Shown one piece after another: positions 1 to 7,181 of a stretch of 27,313 bases of DNA (positions are counted from its first letter, which is position 1; the number at the start of each line of letters is the position of its first letter). The notes below the pieces were generated by a model, which did no database searches, was not told the DNA's origin, and was given only the letters and a program-made list of their open reading frames with translations. Made by a program: the position numbers and the translations under genes. The DNA lies in the NCBI GenBank assembly GCA_019137115.1, contig JAGVSV010000317.1, positions 1-27,313 of the forward strand, read 5' to 3'. The stretch comes from Bacillota bacterium (GTDB taxonomy: Bacteria; Bacillota; Clostridia; Christensenellales; Aristaeellaceae).

Positions 1-738
1 GGCGTGCTCAAGATGCTGGCGGTGGGGCTGGGCAAAGGCGAAGGCGCGGCGGCGTTTCATGAAGCCTGTGACGAGCCTTCGCAGCGCATTCTGGATATGG
101 CAAGCGCTGTGATGGAGTGCGGCAATACGCTGCTGGCGCTTGCGGTCGTCGAGGATGCGTCGCACCGGCTCGCGGCGATCGAAGTGCTAGCTGTACGGGA
201 TTTTCTGCACCGCGAACCCGCGCTGCTGGAGCAGGCGAGGGCGCTGCTGCCGCGCGTTCCCTTTGCCAACCTGGACGCGCTGGTGGTGGACGAGATGGGC
301 AAGAACATCTCCGGCACCGGCATGGACCCCAATGTAACCGGCCGCCCGCACATCCCCGGTGGCACTGCGGAAATCGCCCGGTACATCGCTGTGCTATCGT
401 TGACGGATGCTTCACATGGCAACGCCACCGGCATGGGCTACGCGGATGTGATCACACGCGATGCTCTTGATGCGGTCGACTGGCAGGCCACCCTGCGCAA
501 CTGCCTGACCAGCCGCGACACCCAGGCGCAAAAAGTGCCCACGGTGGTGTCCAGCGGCGCGCAGGCACTGCGGTGCTGCCTGTACTGCACGGGCAGTGAC
601 AGCCCGCGCGTGGCGCGCATCCGCAACACGATGCAACTGGATCAACTCTTTATATCAAACGCCCTGCGGTCCGAAGTGGACGCAGGGCAGTATGATATAG
701 TGGAAACCGATCTCGGTTTTGAAGACTGCATGTTTTAG
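1..738 (+). CDS. LarA-like protein (DUF2088, nickel-pincer racemase/isomerase superfamily), C-terminal part
   Basis: The reading frame is open from base 1, so the gene starts outside the window; about 245 C-terminal residues are present. The start (GVLKMLAVGLGKGEGA) and the segment DEMGKNISGTGMDPNVTGR resemble the C-terminal domain of LarA-like proteins (lactate racemase and the many isomerases of unknown substrate that use the nickel-pincer cofactor). This is recognition from memory of family motifs. The N-terminal catalytic histidines lie outside the window, so activity and cofactor use cannot be checked. The gene converges on a broken D-2-hydroxyacid dehydrogenase gene, which fits a 2-hydroxyacid theme but does not prove it. 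The true substrate may not be lactate. Confidence 0.62.
   Translation, partial: GVLKMLAVGLGKGEGAAAFHEACDEPSQRILDMASAVMECGNTLLALAVVEDASHRLAAIEVLAVRDFLHREPALLEQARALLPRVPFANLDALVVDEMGKNISGTGMDPNVTGRPHIPGGTAEIARYIAVLSLTDASHGNATGMGYADVITRDALDAVDWQATLRNCLTSRDTQAQKVPTVVSSGAQALRCCLYCTGSDSPRVARIRNTMQLDQLFISNALRSEVDAGQYDIVETDLGFEDCMF
661..688 (-). terminator. Possible weak terminator for the minus-strand dehydrogenase gene
   Basis: A hairpin with a 7-bp outer stem (661-667 with 682-688), a one-base bulge at 668, a 4-bp inner stem (669-672 with 678-681) and a 5-nt loop lies about 60 nt beyond the minus-strand stop codon. On the minus strand it is followed by GTTTGATAT, only a weak T tract. It lies inside the coding region of the LarA-like gene, so it could simply be coding sequence. 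Confidence 0.3.
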
Positions 739-750
739 CGCCAGAGCCTA

Positions 751-1603
751 TTAGGCGCGGTAGCCGGACTCAAAATCTACCCGCGCGCGGAACGGGCCAT
801 CGGGCAGCGCGGCGATGTTATGGGCGGCGATTTCAAAGATGTTGTCGTGCGTGCGCTGGGCGTGCAGCCCGCCGGACACATGCGGCGTGATCAGCGCGTT
901 TTTCTGCTGCCACAACGGGTGCTCCGGGGGCAGCGGCTCCGGGCATGCGGGCAAAGGCTTCCGCGTCCAGCACCGAGCGGGTGTCATCGGTTTCGGGCAG
1001 CGCCAGCATGACCACCTCGGCCCAACTTAGCTGCTCCAGCAGATCGGCCTGCGTGTACACGGCTTCGACCCCTTCCGGCGGCGCGCTTCTCCGGCGGCGG
1101 ATGCCGCGCACCGTGGCGCCCAGCGCATGCAGCAGCCGCGCGAACTGGCCGCCGATGTCGCCCAAGCCGATCACCAGCACCTTCATGCCAGACAGGGTTT
1201 TCACGTTGCCATGATCCTGCCACGCGCCGACCTTCTGGTCATCGCGGTAGGCATGCAGACGCTTCATCAGCATCAGCAGCATCGCCAGCGCGTGTTCGGC
1301 GATGGCCTCGCCATACGCACCGCTGGCGCAGCACAGCACGGCGTTGGGCAGCGCGGTTTTCGTTTCCAGATAATACGGCGGCACGCCCGCGGAATTGAGC
1401 TGCAACAGCCGGGCGTTTTTGACCTTTGCCAGCTGCTCGGGCTCTAGGTTGCCGATGATCACATCGGCGTTATTCAGGTCGCTGTCGGTCAGTTCCCGGC
1501 GGCGCAGCCGACGCACCCGGGCATGGGGCGCGGTTTTTTGCAGCAGCGCCTCGTGATGGTCCTGCATGGGCAGCAGAACCAGAATATCCTTGATGTCTGC
1601 CAT
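751..1603 (-). pseudogene. D-isomer-specific 2-hydroxyacid dehydrogenase, broken by an internal deletion and frameshift
   Basis: The start at 1603 is preceded by GGGAGG. The N-terminal part reads as a normal NAD-dependent D-2-hydroxyacid dehydrogenase, with the Rossmann motif GLGDIG and then LPETDDTRSVLDAEAFARM. At about position 945-955 homology leaves this frame and resumes in another with PEPLPPEHPLWQQ and ITPHVSGG, running to a stop at 751. In intact members about 38 residues lie between these points, including the catalytic Arg of the NVGRG-type motif and the catalytic Glu region, so roughly 113 bp seem to be missing (estimated from the family, not measured). The frame opened at 1603 instead runs out of frame to 833. 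The catalytic His of ITPH remains, but the product could not be a complete enzyme. It may be a real pseudogene or an assembly error. Confidence 0.8.
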
Positions 1604-1629
1604 AGCATCCTCCCTGCGTTGATGTCACA

Positions 1630-1658
1630 ATTATAGGCAAGCGCGCACCAGGGGTCAA
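1630..1658 (-). promoter_or_regulatory. Sigma-70/A-type promoter for the dehydrogenase gene
   Basis: On the minus strand, TTGACC (1658-1653) and TATAAT (1635-1630) are separated by 17 bp, close to consensus, and lie about 30 nt upstream of the start at 1603. A promoter this good in front of a broken gene suggests the break is recent or artefactual. Confidence 0.7.
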
Positions 1659-1674
1659 CGCGCGGCCATTGATG

Positions 1675-1683
1675 TGTTATGAT
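1675..1683 (+). promoter_or_regulatory. Extended -10 promoter for the M28 peptidase gene
   Basis: TGTTATGAT forms a TGn-extended -10 element (TATGAT at 1678-1683) about 25 nt upstream of the peptidase start. No good -35 hexamer is seen. It lies back to back with the minus-strand promoter at 1630-1658. Confidence 0.4.
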
Positions 1684-1708
1684 AGCCCAAACAACGTGAG
1701 GAGGCCCA

Positions 1709-2938
1709 ATGATGAACAAATCCGATATCCGCAAGGTGCTGGATGATACCGCCTATGTCCGCGTGGGCGGAAGCCCGGAGGAGAAGCGCTGCGCGCAATA
1801 TCTGGCGCAGCACCTTCTGGATCGGGGCATGCAGGCGACCCTGGAGCCATTTCCCGTGGACATGGCTTCCATACAGGAGGCGCGCCTGATGGTGGACGGG
1901 CAAGACATCCCCTGCAAAGGCTACCTGTGCGCGGGCTCGCATGATGTGGAAGCCCCGCTGTACTACCTGCGCGGCACGGACGAGCATTCCCTGCGCCAGT
2001 GCCGGGACAAAATCGTGCTGCTGGACGGGTACATGCGCTACTGGATGTACCAGGATTTATTGAAGCACGGCGCGCTGGGTTTCATCACGTTTGACGGCAA
2101 CGTGCACTTTGCCGATGACGACATCGACCAGCGCGAGCTGCGCGCGTTCATCCACCAGGGCAATCTGCTGCCCGGCGTCAACATCAACGTCAAGCAAGCC
2201 ATCCGGCTGATCGAGGACGACGCGAAAGCCGCCAGCATCCATTTGAAGCAGGAGCACTGGCAGGGCGAATCGCAGAACGTGCGCCTGGACATCCCCGGCG
2301 CCACCGATGAATGGATTGTTTTGACCGCCCACTATGACTCCACGGCGCTCTCCCAAGGCGCGTATGACAACATGTCCGGCAGCATCGGGCTGCTGGCGCT
2401 GGCGGAGCGCTTCAAGGGCCAGGTGCCGCGCTTCGGCCTGCGGTTTTTGTGGTGCGGGTCGGAGGAACGGGGGCTGCTGGGTTCCAAGGCGTACGCCGAA
2501 AAAGAGGACGAAATGAAGAACATCGTGCTGTGCGTCAACCTGGACATGGTGGGCAGCACGATGGGCGGCTTTATCGCCTGCGTGACGGGTGAGGAAAAGC
2601 TGATGCACTACATCCAGTACCTGTCACAGATCGCGGGCTTCGGCCTGCGCGCGCGGCAGGATGTGTACTCCAGCGATTCCACGCCTTTTGCCGACAAGGG
2701 CATTCCCGCAGTGTCCTTCGCGCGGCTGGCGTCTGCCGGCACCTCCTCCATCCATAGCCGGTATGACAGCCAAAAGCTGCTGAGCATGGACAACATGATG
2801 GGCGACATTGCGTTTATCGGAGATTTCGTCAACACCATGGCCAACGCCGCGCAGTGCCCGGTGGCGCGCGAGATGCCCGACAACATGAAGGACAAGCTGG
2901 ACATCTACTTAAACCGCAAGCGCGACAAACAGGCATAA
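1709..2938 (+). CDS. M28 family zinc metallopeptidase (aminopeptidase-like) with a PA-type insert
   Basis: The 409-residue protein carries the co-catalytic two-zinc site of peptidase family M28: H208 (TAHYDS), D220 (YDNMSG), E252/E253 (GSEERG), D279 (NLDMVG) and H349 (SIHSRYD). Residues of about 80-180 resemble a protease-associated (PA) insert. There is no signal peptide or membrane segment, so it should act in the cytoplasm, probably removing N-terminal residues from peptides; the substrate cannot be deduced. ATG at 1709 and at 1712 are both possible; the second has better spacing from the GAGGAGG site at 1699-1705. A near-consensus promoter follows before hprK, so this gene is probably a separate transcription unit. 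Confidence 0.85.
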   Translation: MMNKSDIRKVLDDTAYVRVGGSPEEKRCAQYLAQHLLDRGMQATLEPFPVDMASIQEARLMVDGQDIPCKGYLCAGSHDVEAPLYYLRGTDEHSLRQCRDKIVLLDGYMRYWMYQDLLKHGALGFITFDGNVHFADDDIDQRELRAFIHQGNLLPGVNINVKQAIRLIEDDAKAASIHLKQEHWQGESQNVRLDIPGATDEWIVLTAHYDSTALSQGAYDNMSGSIGLLALAERFKGQVPRFGLRFLWCGSEERGLLGSKAYAEKEDEMKNIVLCVNLDMVGSTMGGFIACVTGEEKLMHYIQYLSQIAGFGLRARQDVYSSDSTPFADKGIPAVSFARLASAGTSSIHSRYDSQKLLSMDNMMGDIAFIGDFVNTMANAAQCPVAREMPDNMKDKLDIYLNRKRDKQA

Positions 2939-2962
2939 GCCAAAGGAAAGCAGGGCGGTGTG

Positions 2963-2991
2963 TTGGCACGGTTTCGCCAAACATGTATAAT
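2963..2991 (+). promoter_or_regulatory. Near-consensus promoter of the hprK-glk-asnS cluster, with an overlapping palindrome
   Basis: TTGGCA (2963-2968), a 17-bp spacer and a perfect TATAAT (2986-2991) precede the hprK start at 3030 by about 40 nt. The -35 and spacer also form an inverted repeat, TTGGC (2963-2967) and GCCAA (2976-2980), a plausible operator for an unidentified regulator. Confidence 0.75.
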
Positions 2992-3029
2992 GCGCAAGGA
3001 TTCACACAGTGTACCGTAGGAGGGATACG

Positions 3030-3947
3030 ATGGTTGACGCGGCCGCGTTTGCAGAAGCGCTGAAATTGACGGTGCTGTCCCCGTCCACCCGCAAGGAATG
3101 GGATATATCGCTGGCGGAGTTCAACCGTCCGGGGTTGGAGTTTGTCGGCTACTACGATTATTTCGCCTACGAGCGCCCGCAGGTGATCGGCAAAGGGGAG
3201 ATGACGTTTCTGGAGTCGCTCTCCGAGAGCGACCGCAATGAGCGCCTGAGCAAGTTTTTCTCCTACCCGATCCCGTGTCTGATCATTTGCCGGGGCATGA
3301 CGCCGCCCAAAGACTTGCTTGAGATGGCCGGAGCCAAGGACATCGCCGTGCTGCAAAGCCAGATTTCCACCACCCAGTTTATTGTGGACGCCATTTTGTA
3401 CCTGTCCCGGGTGCTGGCGCCCAGCACCACCATGCACGCGGTGCTGGTCAACGTGTACGGCGTGGGCATTCTGATCACCGGTGAAAGCGGCGTGGGCAAA
3501 AGCGAGGCCGCGTTGGAACTGATCAAGCGCGGCCATCAGCTGGTGGCCGACGACGTAGTGGAGATCCGCCGCGTGACGAACAACCGCCTGATCGGCACCG
3601 CGCCGCAGACCGTGCGCCACTTCATGGAGATCCGCGGCATCGGCATCATTAATATCCGCGCGATGTACGGCATCTCTTCGGTCATGATGAACACCGCGAT
3701 TGATCTGGAAGTGCATCTGGAAACCTGGAAGGACCAGAAGGAATATGACCGGCTGGGGCTGGATGAGGAAACCACCGCCATCATGGGCGTGAGCATCCCG
3801 CACCTGGTGATGCCGGTCAAGCCCGGACGCAACCTGGCGATCATCATTGAGGTGGCGGCGCGCAACTATGGGCTGAAACAAATGGGGTATTCCGCCGCGT
3901 GGGAGTTGGACCGCCGGCTGAACGAAATGATGGGCATAAAGGAGTAA
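3030..3947 (+). CDS. hprK: HPr kinase/phosphorylase
   Basis: A 305-residue protein of normal length for the bifunctional enzyme that phosphorylates and dephosphorylates HPr on a regulatory serine (Ser46 in Bacillus), feeding CcpA-dependent catabolite control. The C-terminal kinase domain has Walker A GESGVGKS at about residues 151-158, a conserved His just before it (MHAVLVNVYGVG), LVADDVVEI, and the HprK signature EIRGIGIINI at about 200-209, followed by VKPGRN. The N-terminal domain (about 1-130) also matches the family. ATG 3030 is chosen because GTAGGAGGG sits 5-6 nt upstream; a GTG at 3009 lacks such a site. The stop overlaps the glucokinase ribosome binding site, so the two are probably translationally linked. 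No gene for HPr or CcpA is in the window. Confidence 0.96.
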   Translation: MVDAAAFAEALKLTVLSPSTRKEWDISLAEFNRPGLEFVGYYDYFAYERPQVIGKGEMTFLESLSESDRNERLSKFFSYPIPCLIICRGMTPPKDLLEMAGAKDIAVLQSQISTTQFIVDAILYLSRVLAPSTTMHAVLVNVYGVGILITGESGVGKSEAALELIKRGHQLVADDVVEIRRVTNNRLIGTAPQTVRHFMEIRGIGIINIRAMYGISSVMMNTAIDLEVHLETWKDQKEYDRLGLDEETTAIMGVSIPHLVMPVKPGRNLAIIIEVAARNYGLKQMGYSAAWELDRRLNEMMGIKE

Positions 3948-3952
3948 CTCGT

Positions 3953-4915
3953 ATGTACTATCTGGGCATAGACTTGGGCGGTACGCACATTGCCTGCGGC
4001 GTGGTGGACGCGGACGGCCGGATCATCGCGCAGGCGGAGACCGAAACCAAAGCGGAGCGTCCCTATCAGGAAGTCATCCATGACATGGGGGTGTGCGCGC
4101 TGCGCGCCATCAGCGAGGCGAAGGTAGCACAGGACGACGTCAAGTCGATCGGCATCGGCATCCCCGGCGTGGCCAACAACGACAACGGCTATGTCATCTT
4201 CTGCACCAACCTGGGGTGGACGGACGTGCCGCTGCGCGATGAGCTGCAAAAGGTGATCAACCTGCCTGTCTACATTGACAACGACGCCACGGTGGCCGGC
4301 TTTGCCGAGAGCGTGGCGGGTGTGAGCAAAGGGCTGAAAAGCAGCGTGTTCCTGACGCTGGGCACCGGGGTGGGTGGCGGCATCATCATCGACGGCAAAC
4401 CGTGGAGCGGCGCGCACGGCGTTGCCAGCGAAATCGGGCACCTGACGTTACTTGCCGACGGTCTGCCCTGCACCTGCGGCAAATCCGGCTGCGTGGAGCG
4501 CTACTGCTCGGCCACCGCGCTCATCCGCATGGCCAAGGAAACCGCCGCACAAAACCCGGACTGGCTGGCGTTCCGCCGCATCGACAGCGACCTGAACAGG
4601 ATCTCCGCCAAGGTGGTCATTGACGCCGCCAAGGAAGGCGACACGCTGGCGCTGGACATCTTCAACCGCTTCGTCAAATATCTGACGCTCACCTGCAACA
4701 CGATCGTTTCGTTCCTGGACCCGGAGATGATCGTGCTGGGCGGCGGCGTCAGCCACGCGGGCGACTTCCTGCTGGAGGCGGTGCGCCGGGAACTGCCGAA
4801 TTACCTGATGTTCAAGGCGCTGCCCTATGCCGACGTCCAGCTCGCCCAGCTGGGCAATTCCGCCGGCATCATCGGCGCGGCCATGGTCGGCAAAATCCAC
4901 ACCGAAGGAGCATAA
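3953..4915 (+). CDS. ROK-family glucokinase (ATP-dependent sugar kinase)
   Basis: A 320-residue ROK protein that should phosphorylate glucose or a related hexose at O6 in the cytoplasm. Visible motifs are the phosphate-binding DLGGTH (residues 7-12), IDNDA with the predicted catalytic base D111, GTGVGGG (137-143), and the ROK zinc site EIGH (H163) with CTCGKSGC (C173, C175, C180). All zinc ligands are present and there is no N-terminal DNA-binding domain, so it is a kinase, not a ROK repressor. GGAG lies just upstream, overlapping the hprK stop. Glucose is the likeliest substrate from family and context, but other hexoses or N-acetylhexosamines are possible. Confidence 0.9.
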   Translation: MYYLGIDLGGTHIACGVVDADGRIIAQAETETKAERPYQEVIHDMGVCALRAISEAKVAQDDVKSIGIGIPGVANNDNGYVIFCTNLGWTDVPLRDELQKVINLPVYIDNDATVAGFAESVAGVSKGLKSSVFLTLGTGVGGGIIIDGKPWSGAHGVASEIGHLTLLADGLPCTCGKSGCVERYCSATALIRMAKETAAQNPDWLAFRRIDSDLNRISAKVVIDAAKEGDTLALDIFNRFVKYLTLTCNTIVSFLDPEMIVLGGGVSHAGDFLLEAVRRELPNYLMFKALPYADVQLAQLGNSAGIIGAAMVGKIHTEGA

Positions 4916-4917
4916 CC

Positions 4918-6306
4918 GTGGACTATACACTGGTCAGTGACCTGTTTGCCAAAACACCGGCGGACGGGAGCCGGATCATCGTGTCCGGCTGGGTGCGCAC
5001 CGTCCGGGACAGCAAGGCGTTTGCCTTTATTGAGCTAAACGACGGCACTAGCTTTAGAAACGTACAGATCGTGCTCAACGATACGGTGCCGGACTTTGAG
5101 CGCATCGTCAAAACCACGCTGGGCAGCGCGCTGACGGTGACGGGCACGCTCAAACTCACGCCCGCCATGCAGCAGCCGTTTGAGGTGCAGGCGGAATCCG
5201 TTGAGGTCAACGGCCTGTCGCAGGCGGACTATCCTTTGCAGAAGAAGCGGCACTCGTTTGAGTACCTGCGCACCATCGCACACCTGCGGCCCCGCACCAA
5301 CACGTTTTTTGCCGTGTTCCGCATCCGCTCGCTGCTGGCGCAGGCCATCCACCGCTACTTCCACGAGCGCGGCTTTGTCTACGTGCACACGCCGCTGATC
5401 ACCACCAGCGACGCTGAAGGCGCGGGCGAAATGTTCCAGGTGACCACGCTGCCGCTTGACAATGTGCCCAGGGATGCGCAGGGCAACGTCGACTACAGCC
5501 GGGACTTTTTCGGCAAGCATGTCGCGCTGACGGTGTCCGGTCAGCTCAACGTGGAAGCTTTCTGCATGGCGTTCCGCAACACGTATACCTTTGGCCCCAC
5601 CTTCCGGGCGGAAAAGAGCAACACCCCCCGCCACGCGGCGGAGTTCTGGATGATGGAGCCGGAGATCGCCTTTGCCGACCTGGAAGATGTGATGGCGCTG
5701 GAGGAGGACATGGTGCGCGCGCTGATCGCCGATGTGCTGCGCGAAGCGCCGGACGAGATGGCGTTTTTAAACCAGTTTGTGGACAAGGGTCTGATCGAGC
5801 GCCTGACGCTGGTGCGTGACACCGGGTTTGCCCGCTGTACCTACACTGAGGCCATCGATATTCTGCTCAGCTCCGGCGTCAAATTCGAGTATCCGGTGTC
5901 CTGGGGCGTCGATTTGCAGACCGAGCATGAGCGCTACCTGTCCGAAACGCACTTCGGCCGCCCGGTTTTTGTGTATAACTATCCAAAGGAAATCAAATCG
6001 TTTTACATGCGGATGAACGAAGACGGCCGCACGGTGGCCGCAGTCGACCTGCTGGTGCCCGGTGTGGGCGAACTGATCGGCGGCAGCCAGCGCGAGGAAC
6101 GGTATGAACAGTTGATCGCGCGCATTCAGGAGCTGGGCCTTCCCGAGGAGGAGTACCGCTGGTATCTCGATCTGCGGCGCTTTGGCACCGTCAAGCATGG
6201 CGGATTTGGCATTGGGTTTGAGCGTTTAATTATGTACGTAACGGGTATATCAAACATTAGGGACGTAACACCGTTCCCCAGAACTACCGGATACGCGGAG
6301 TTCTGA
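4918..6306 (+). CDS. asnS: Asparaginyl-tRNA synthetase
   Basis: A 462-residue class IIb aminoacyl-tRNA synthetase of typical length that charges tRNA-Asn with asparagine. The N-terminal OB-fold anticodon-binding domain (about 1-110) begins with SGWVRTVRDSKAFAF. The catalytic domain has motif 2 (FRAEKSNTPRHAAEFW, about residue 228) and motif 3 (GFGIGFERLIMYVTG, about 430-444). Residues TPRHAAEFWMMEPE favour AsnRS over AspRS. The start is GTG at 4918, two bases after the glucokinase stop, with GAAGGAG upstream. Linkage of a housekeeping synthetase to hprK and glucokinase suggests constitutive co-transcription from the promoter at 2963. Confidence 0.96.
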   Translation: MDYTLVSDLFAKTPADGSRIIVSGWVRTVRDSKAFAFIELNDGTSFRNVQIVLNDTVPDFERIVKTTLGSALTVTGTLKLTPAMQQPFEVQAESVEVNGLSQADYPLQKKRHSFEYLRTIAHLRPRTNTFFAVFRIRSLLAQAIHRYFHERGFVYVHTPLITTSDAEGAGEMFQVTTLPLDNVPRDAQGNVDYSRDFFGKHVALTVSGQLNVEAFCMAFRNTYTFGPTFRAEKSNTPRHAAEFWMMEPEIAFADLEDVMALEEDMVRALIADVLREAPDEMAFLNQFVDKGLIERLTLVRDTGFARCTYTEAIDILLSSGVKFEYPVSWGVDLQTEHERYLSETHFGRPVFVYNYPKEIKSFYMRMNEDGRTVAAVDLLVPGVGELIGGSQREERYEQLIARIQELGLPEEEYRWYLDLRRFGTVKHGGFGIGFERLIMYVTGISNIRDVTPFPRTTGYAEF

Positions 6307-6332
6307 TCTGCTTCTTGAGGAAGGAGAGAGAC

Positions 6333-7115
6333 ATGAAGAAGCTCCTGGTGATGGCCATGGTATTGGCGCTGCTTCTGCCCCTTGCCGCCTTGGGACAGGC
6401 GGAGCCCGTACCCACGGGTGATGTACCCAGCGACGAGATGAAGATCCCATACACCGCCGATCTGAGCCCGGAGGACGGGGCGGACAGCGTGGAGCGGATG
6501 GGTGACCATAAAGACAGTCCCTACTTCAGCAATTTGGACTTCTACAACATGGAAGACACCGACACGCTGACGATTTTGACCCATTTTAAAACCCAGCAGC
6601 AGACCAGCGAGTGGAGCTGCGGCGTGTCCGCCTCCCTGATGGTGATGAACTGGTACGGCAAACTGGGCGACCACAACGAGGAAACCCTGGGCGCTCTGCG
6701 CGATGTAGGCAATGAGCCCGGCGCCACCTCCCTGCGGCAGGCCATCCAAATTTTTGACGGCGTGGGCGGCTTTGACACCTATTCCACGTTTGACCTGGAA
6801 GGCGAGCCCTGGGAGACCTTTACCCTGGGATTCGTGCAGGAGACTCTCAAGGAAGGCAAGCCCATCATGATCGGCTGGAACGACTGGGGCGGCCACTGGC
6901 AGGTCATCATCGGCTATGACACGATGGGCACGGAAACCGAACAGGACGACGTGCTGATCGTGGCCGACCCGTATGACACCACCGACCACAACCAGGACGG
7001 CTATGGCGTCTATCCGGCTGAGCGCTTCTACTACAACTTTACGTTCTATGATTTCTTCGAGGATGAGGAGCTCAATGACATGGTGTTCCTGATCCCTACC
7101 CCCAAGGCTGCCTGA
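6333..7115 (+). CDS. Secreted C39-like cysteine peptidase (Peptidase_C39_2 type)
   Basis: A 260-residue protein with a clear signal peptide: MKK, a hydrophobic stretch to about residue 20, and probable cleavage near ALGQA. There is no lipobox cysteine. The mature part has the papain-like C39 layout: Gln in TQQQ (88-90), the nucleophile C96 in EWSCGVSA, H188 in GGHWQVIIGY, and D212 in VADPYD. The substrate is unknown. It is a stand-alone secreted domain, unlike bacteriocin-processing C39 domains, which are fused to ABC exporters. ATG 6333 is preceded by GAGGAAGGAGAG. The 26-nt gap after asnS suggests co-transcription up to the terminator at 7133. Confidence 0.82.
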   Translation: MKKLLVMAMVLALLLPLAALGQAEPVPTGDVPSDEMKIPYTADLSPEDGADSVERMGDHKDSPYFSNLDFYNMEDTDTLTILTHFKTQQQTSEWSCGVSASLMVMNWYGKLGDHNEETLGALRDVGNEPGATSLRQAIQIFDGVGGFDTYSTFDLEGEPWETFTLGFVQETLKEGKPIMIGWNDWGGHWQVIIGYDTMGTETEQDDVLIVADPYDTTDHNQDGYGVYPAERFYYNFTFYDFFEDEELNDMVFLIPTPKAA

Positions 7116-7132
7116 AGAACCAAAACAATCCA

Positions 7133-7167
7133 CGGGGCTGCCGCGCGAACGCGGCAGCCCCGTTTTT
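7133..7167 (+). terminator. Strong intrinsic terminator after the C39-like peptidase gene
   Basis: A perfect 13-bp GC-rich stem (7133-7145 with 7150-7162) with the stable tetraloop CGAA is followed by TTTTT (7163-7167). It lies 17 nt after the stop and closes the hprK-side transcription unit before the convergent aldolase-like gene. Confidence 0.92.
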
Positions 7168-7181
7168 ATAATGCGCGGCGC

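Noticed and set aside
661..688. Hairpin as terminator of the LarA-like gene on the plus strand
   Set aside because: It lies before the stop codon and has no T tract on that strand; it is kept only as a weak minus-strand candidate.
738..758. GCGCC...GGCGC inverted repeat at the end of the LarA-like gene as a terminator
   Set aside because: The stem is only 5 bp with a long loop and no T tract follows.
2829..3881. Long minus-strand open frame opposite hprK
   Set aside because: The composition is His/Asp/Gln-rich, typical of antisense readings of GC-rich genes, and hprK is certain.
6333..7115. Bacteriocin or lantibiotic leader peptidase
   Set aside because: The C39-like domain is secreted with a signal peptide and not fused to an ABC exporter, and no precursor peptide or immunity gene is near.
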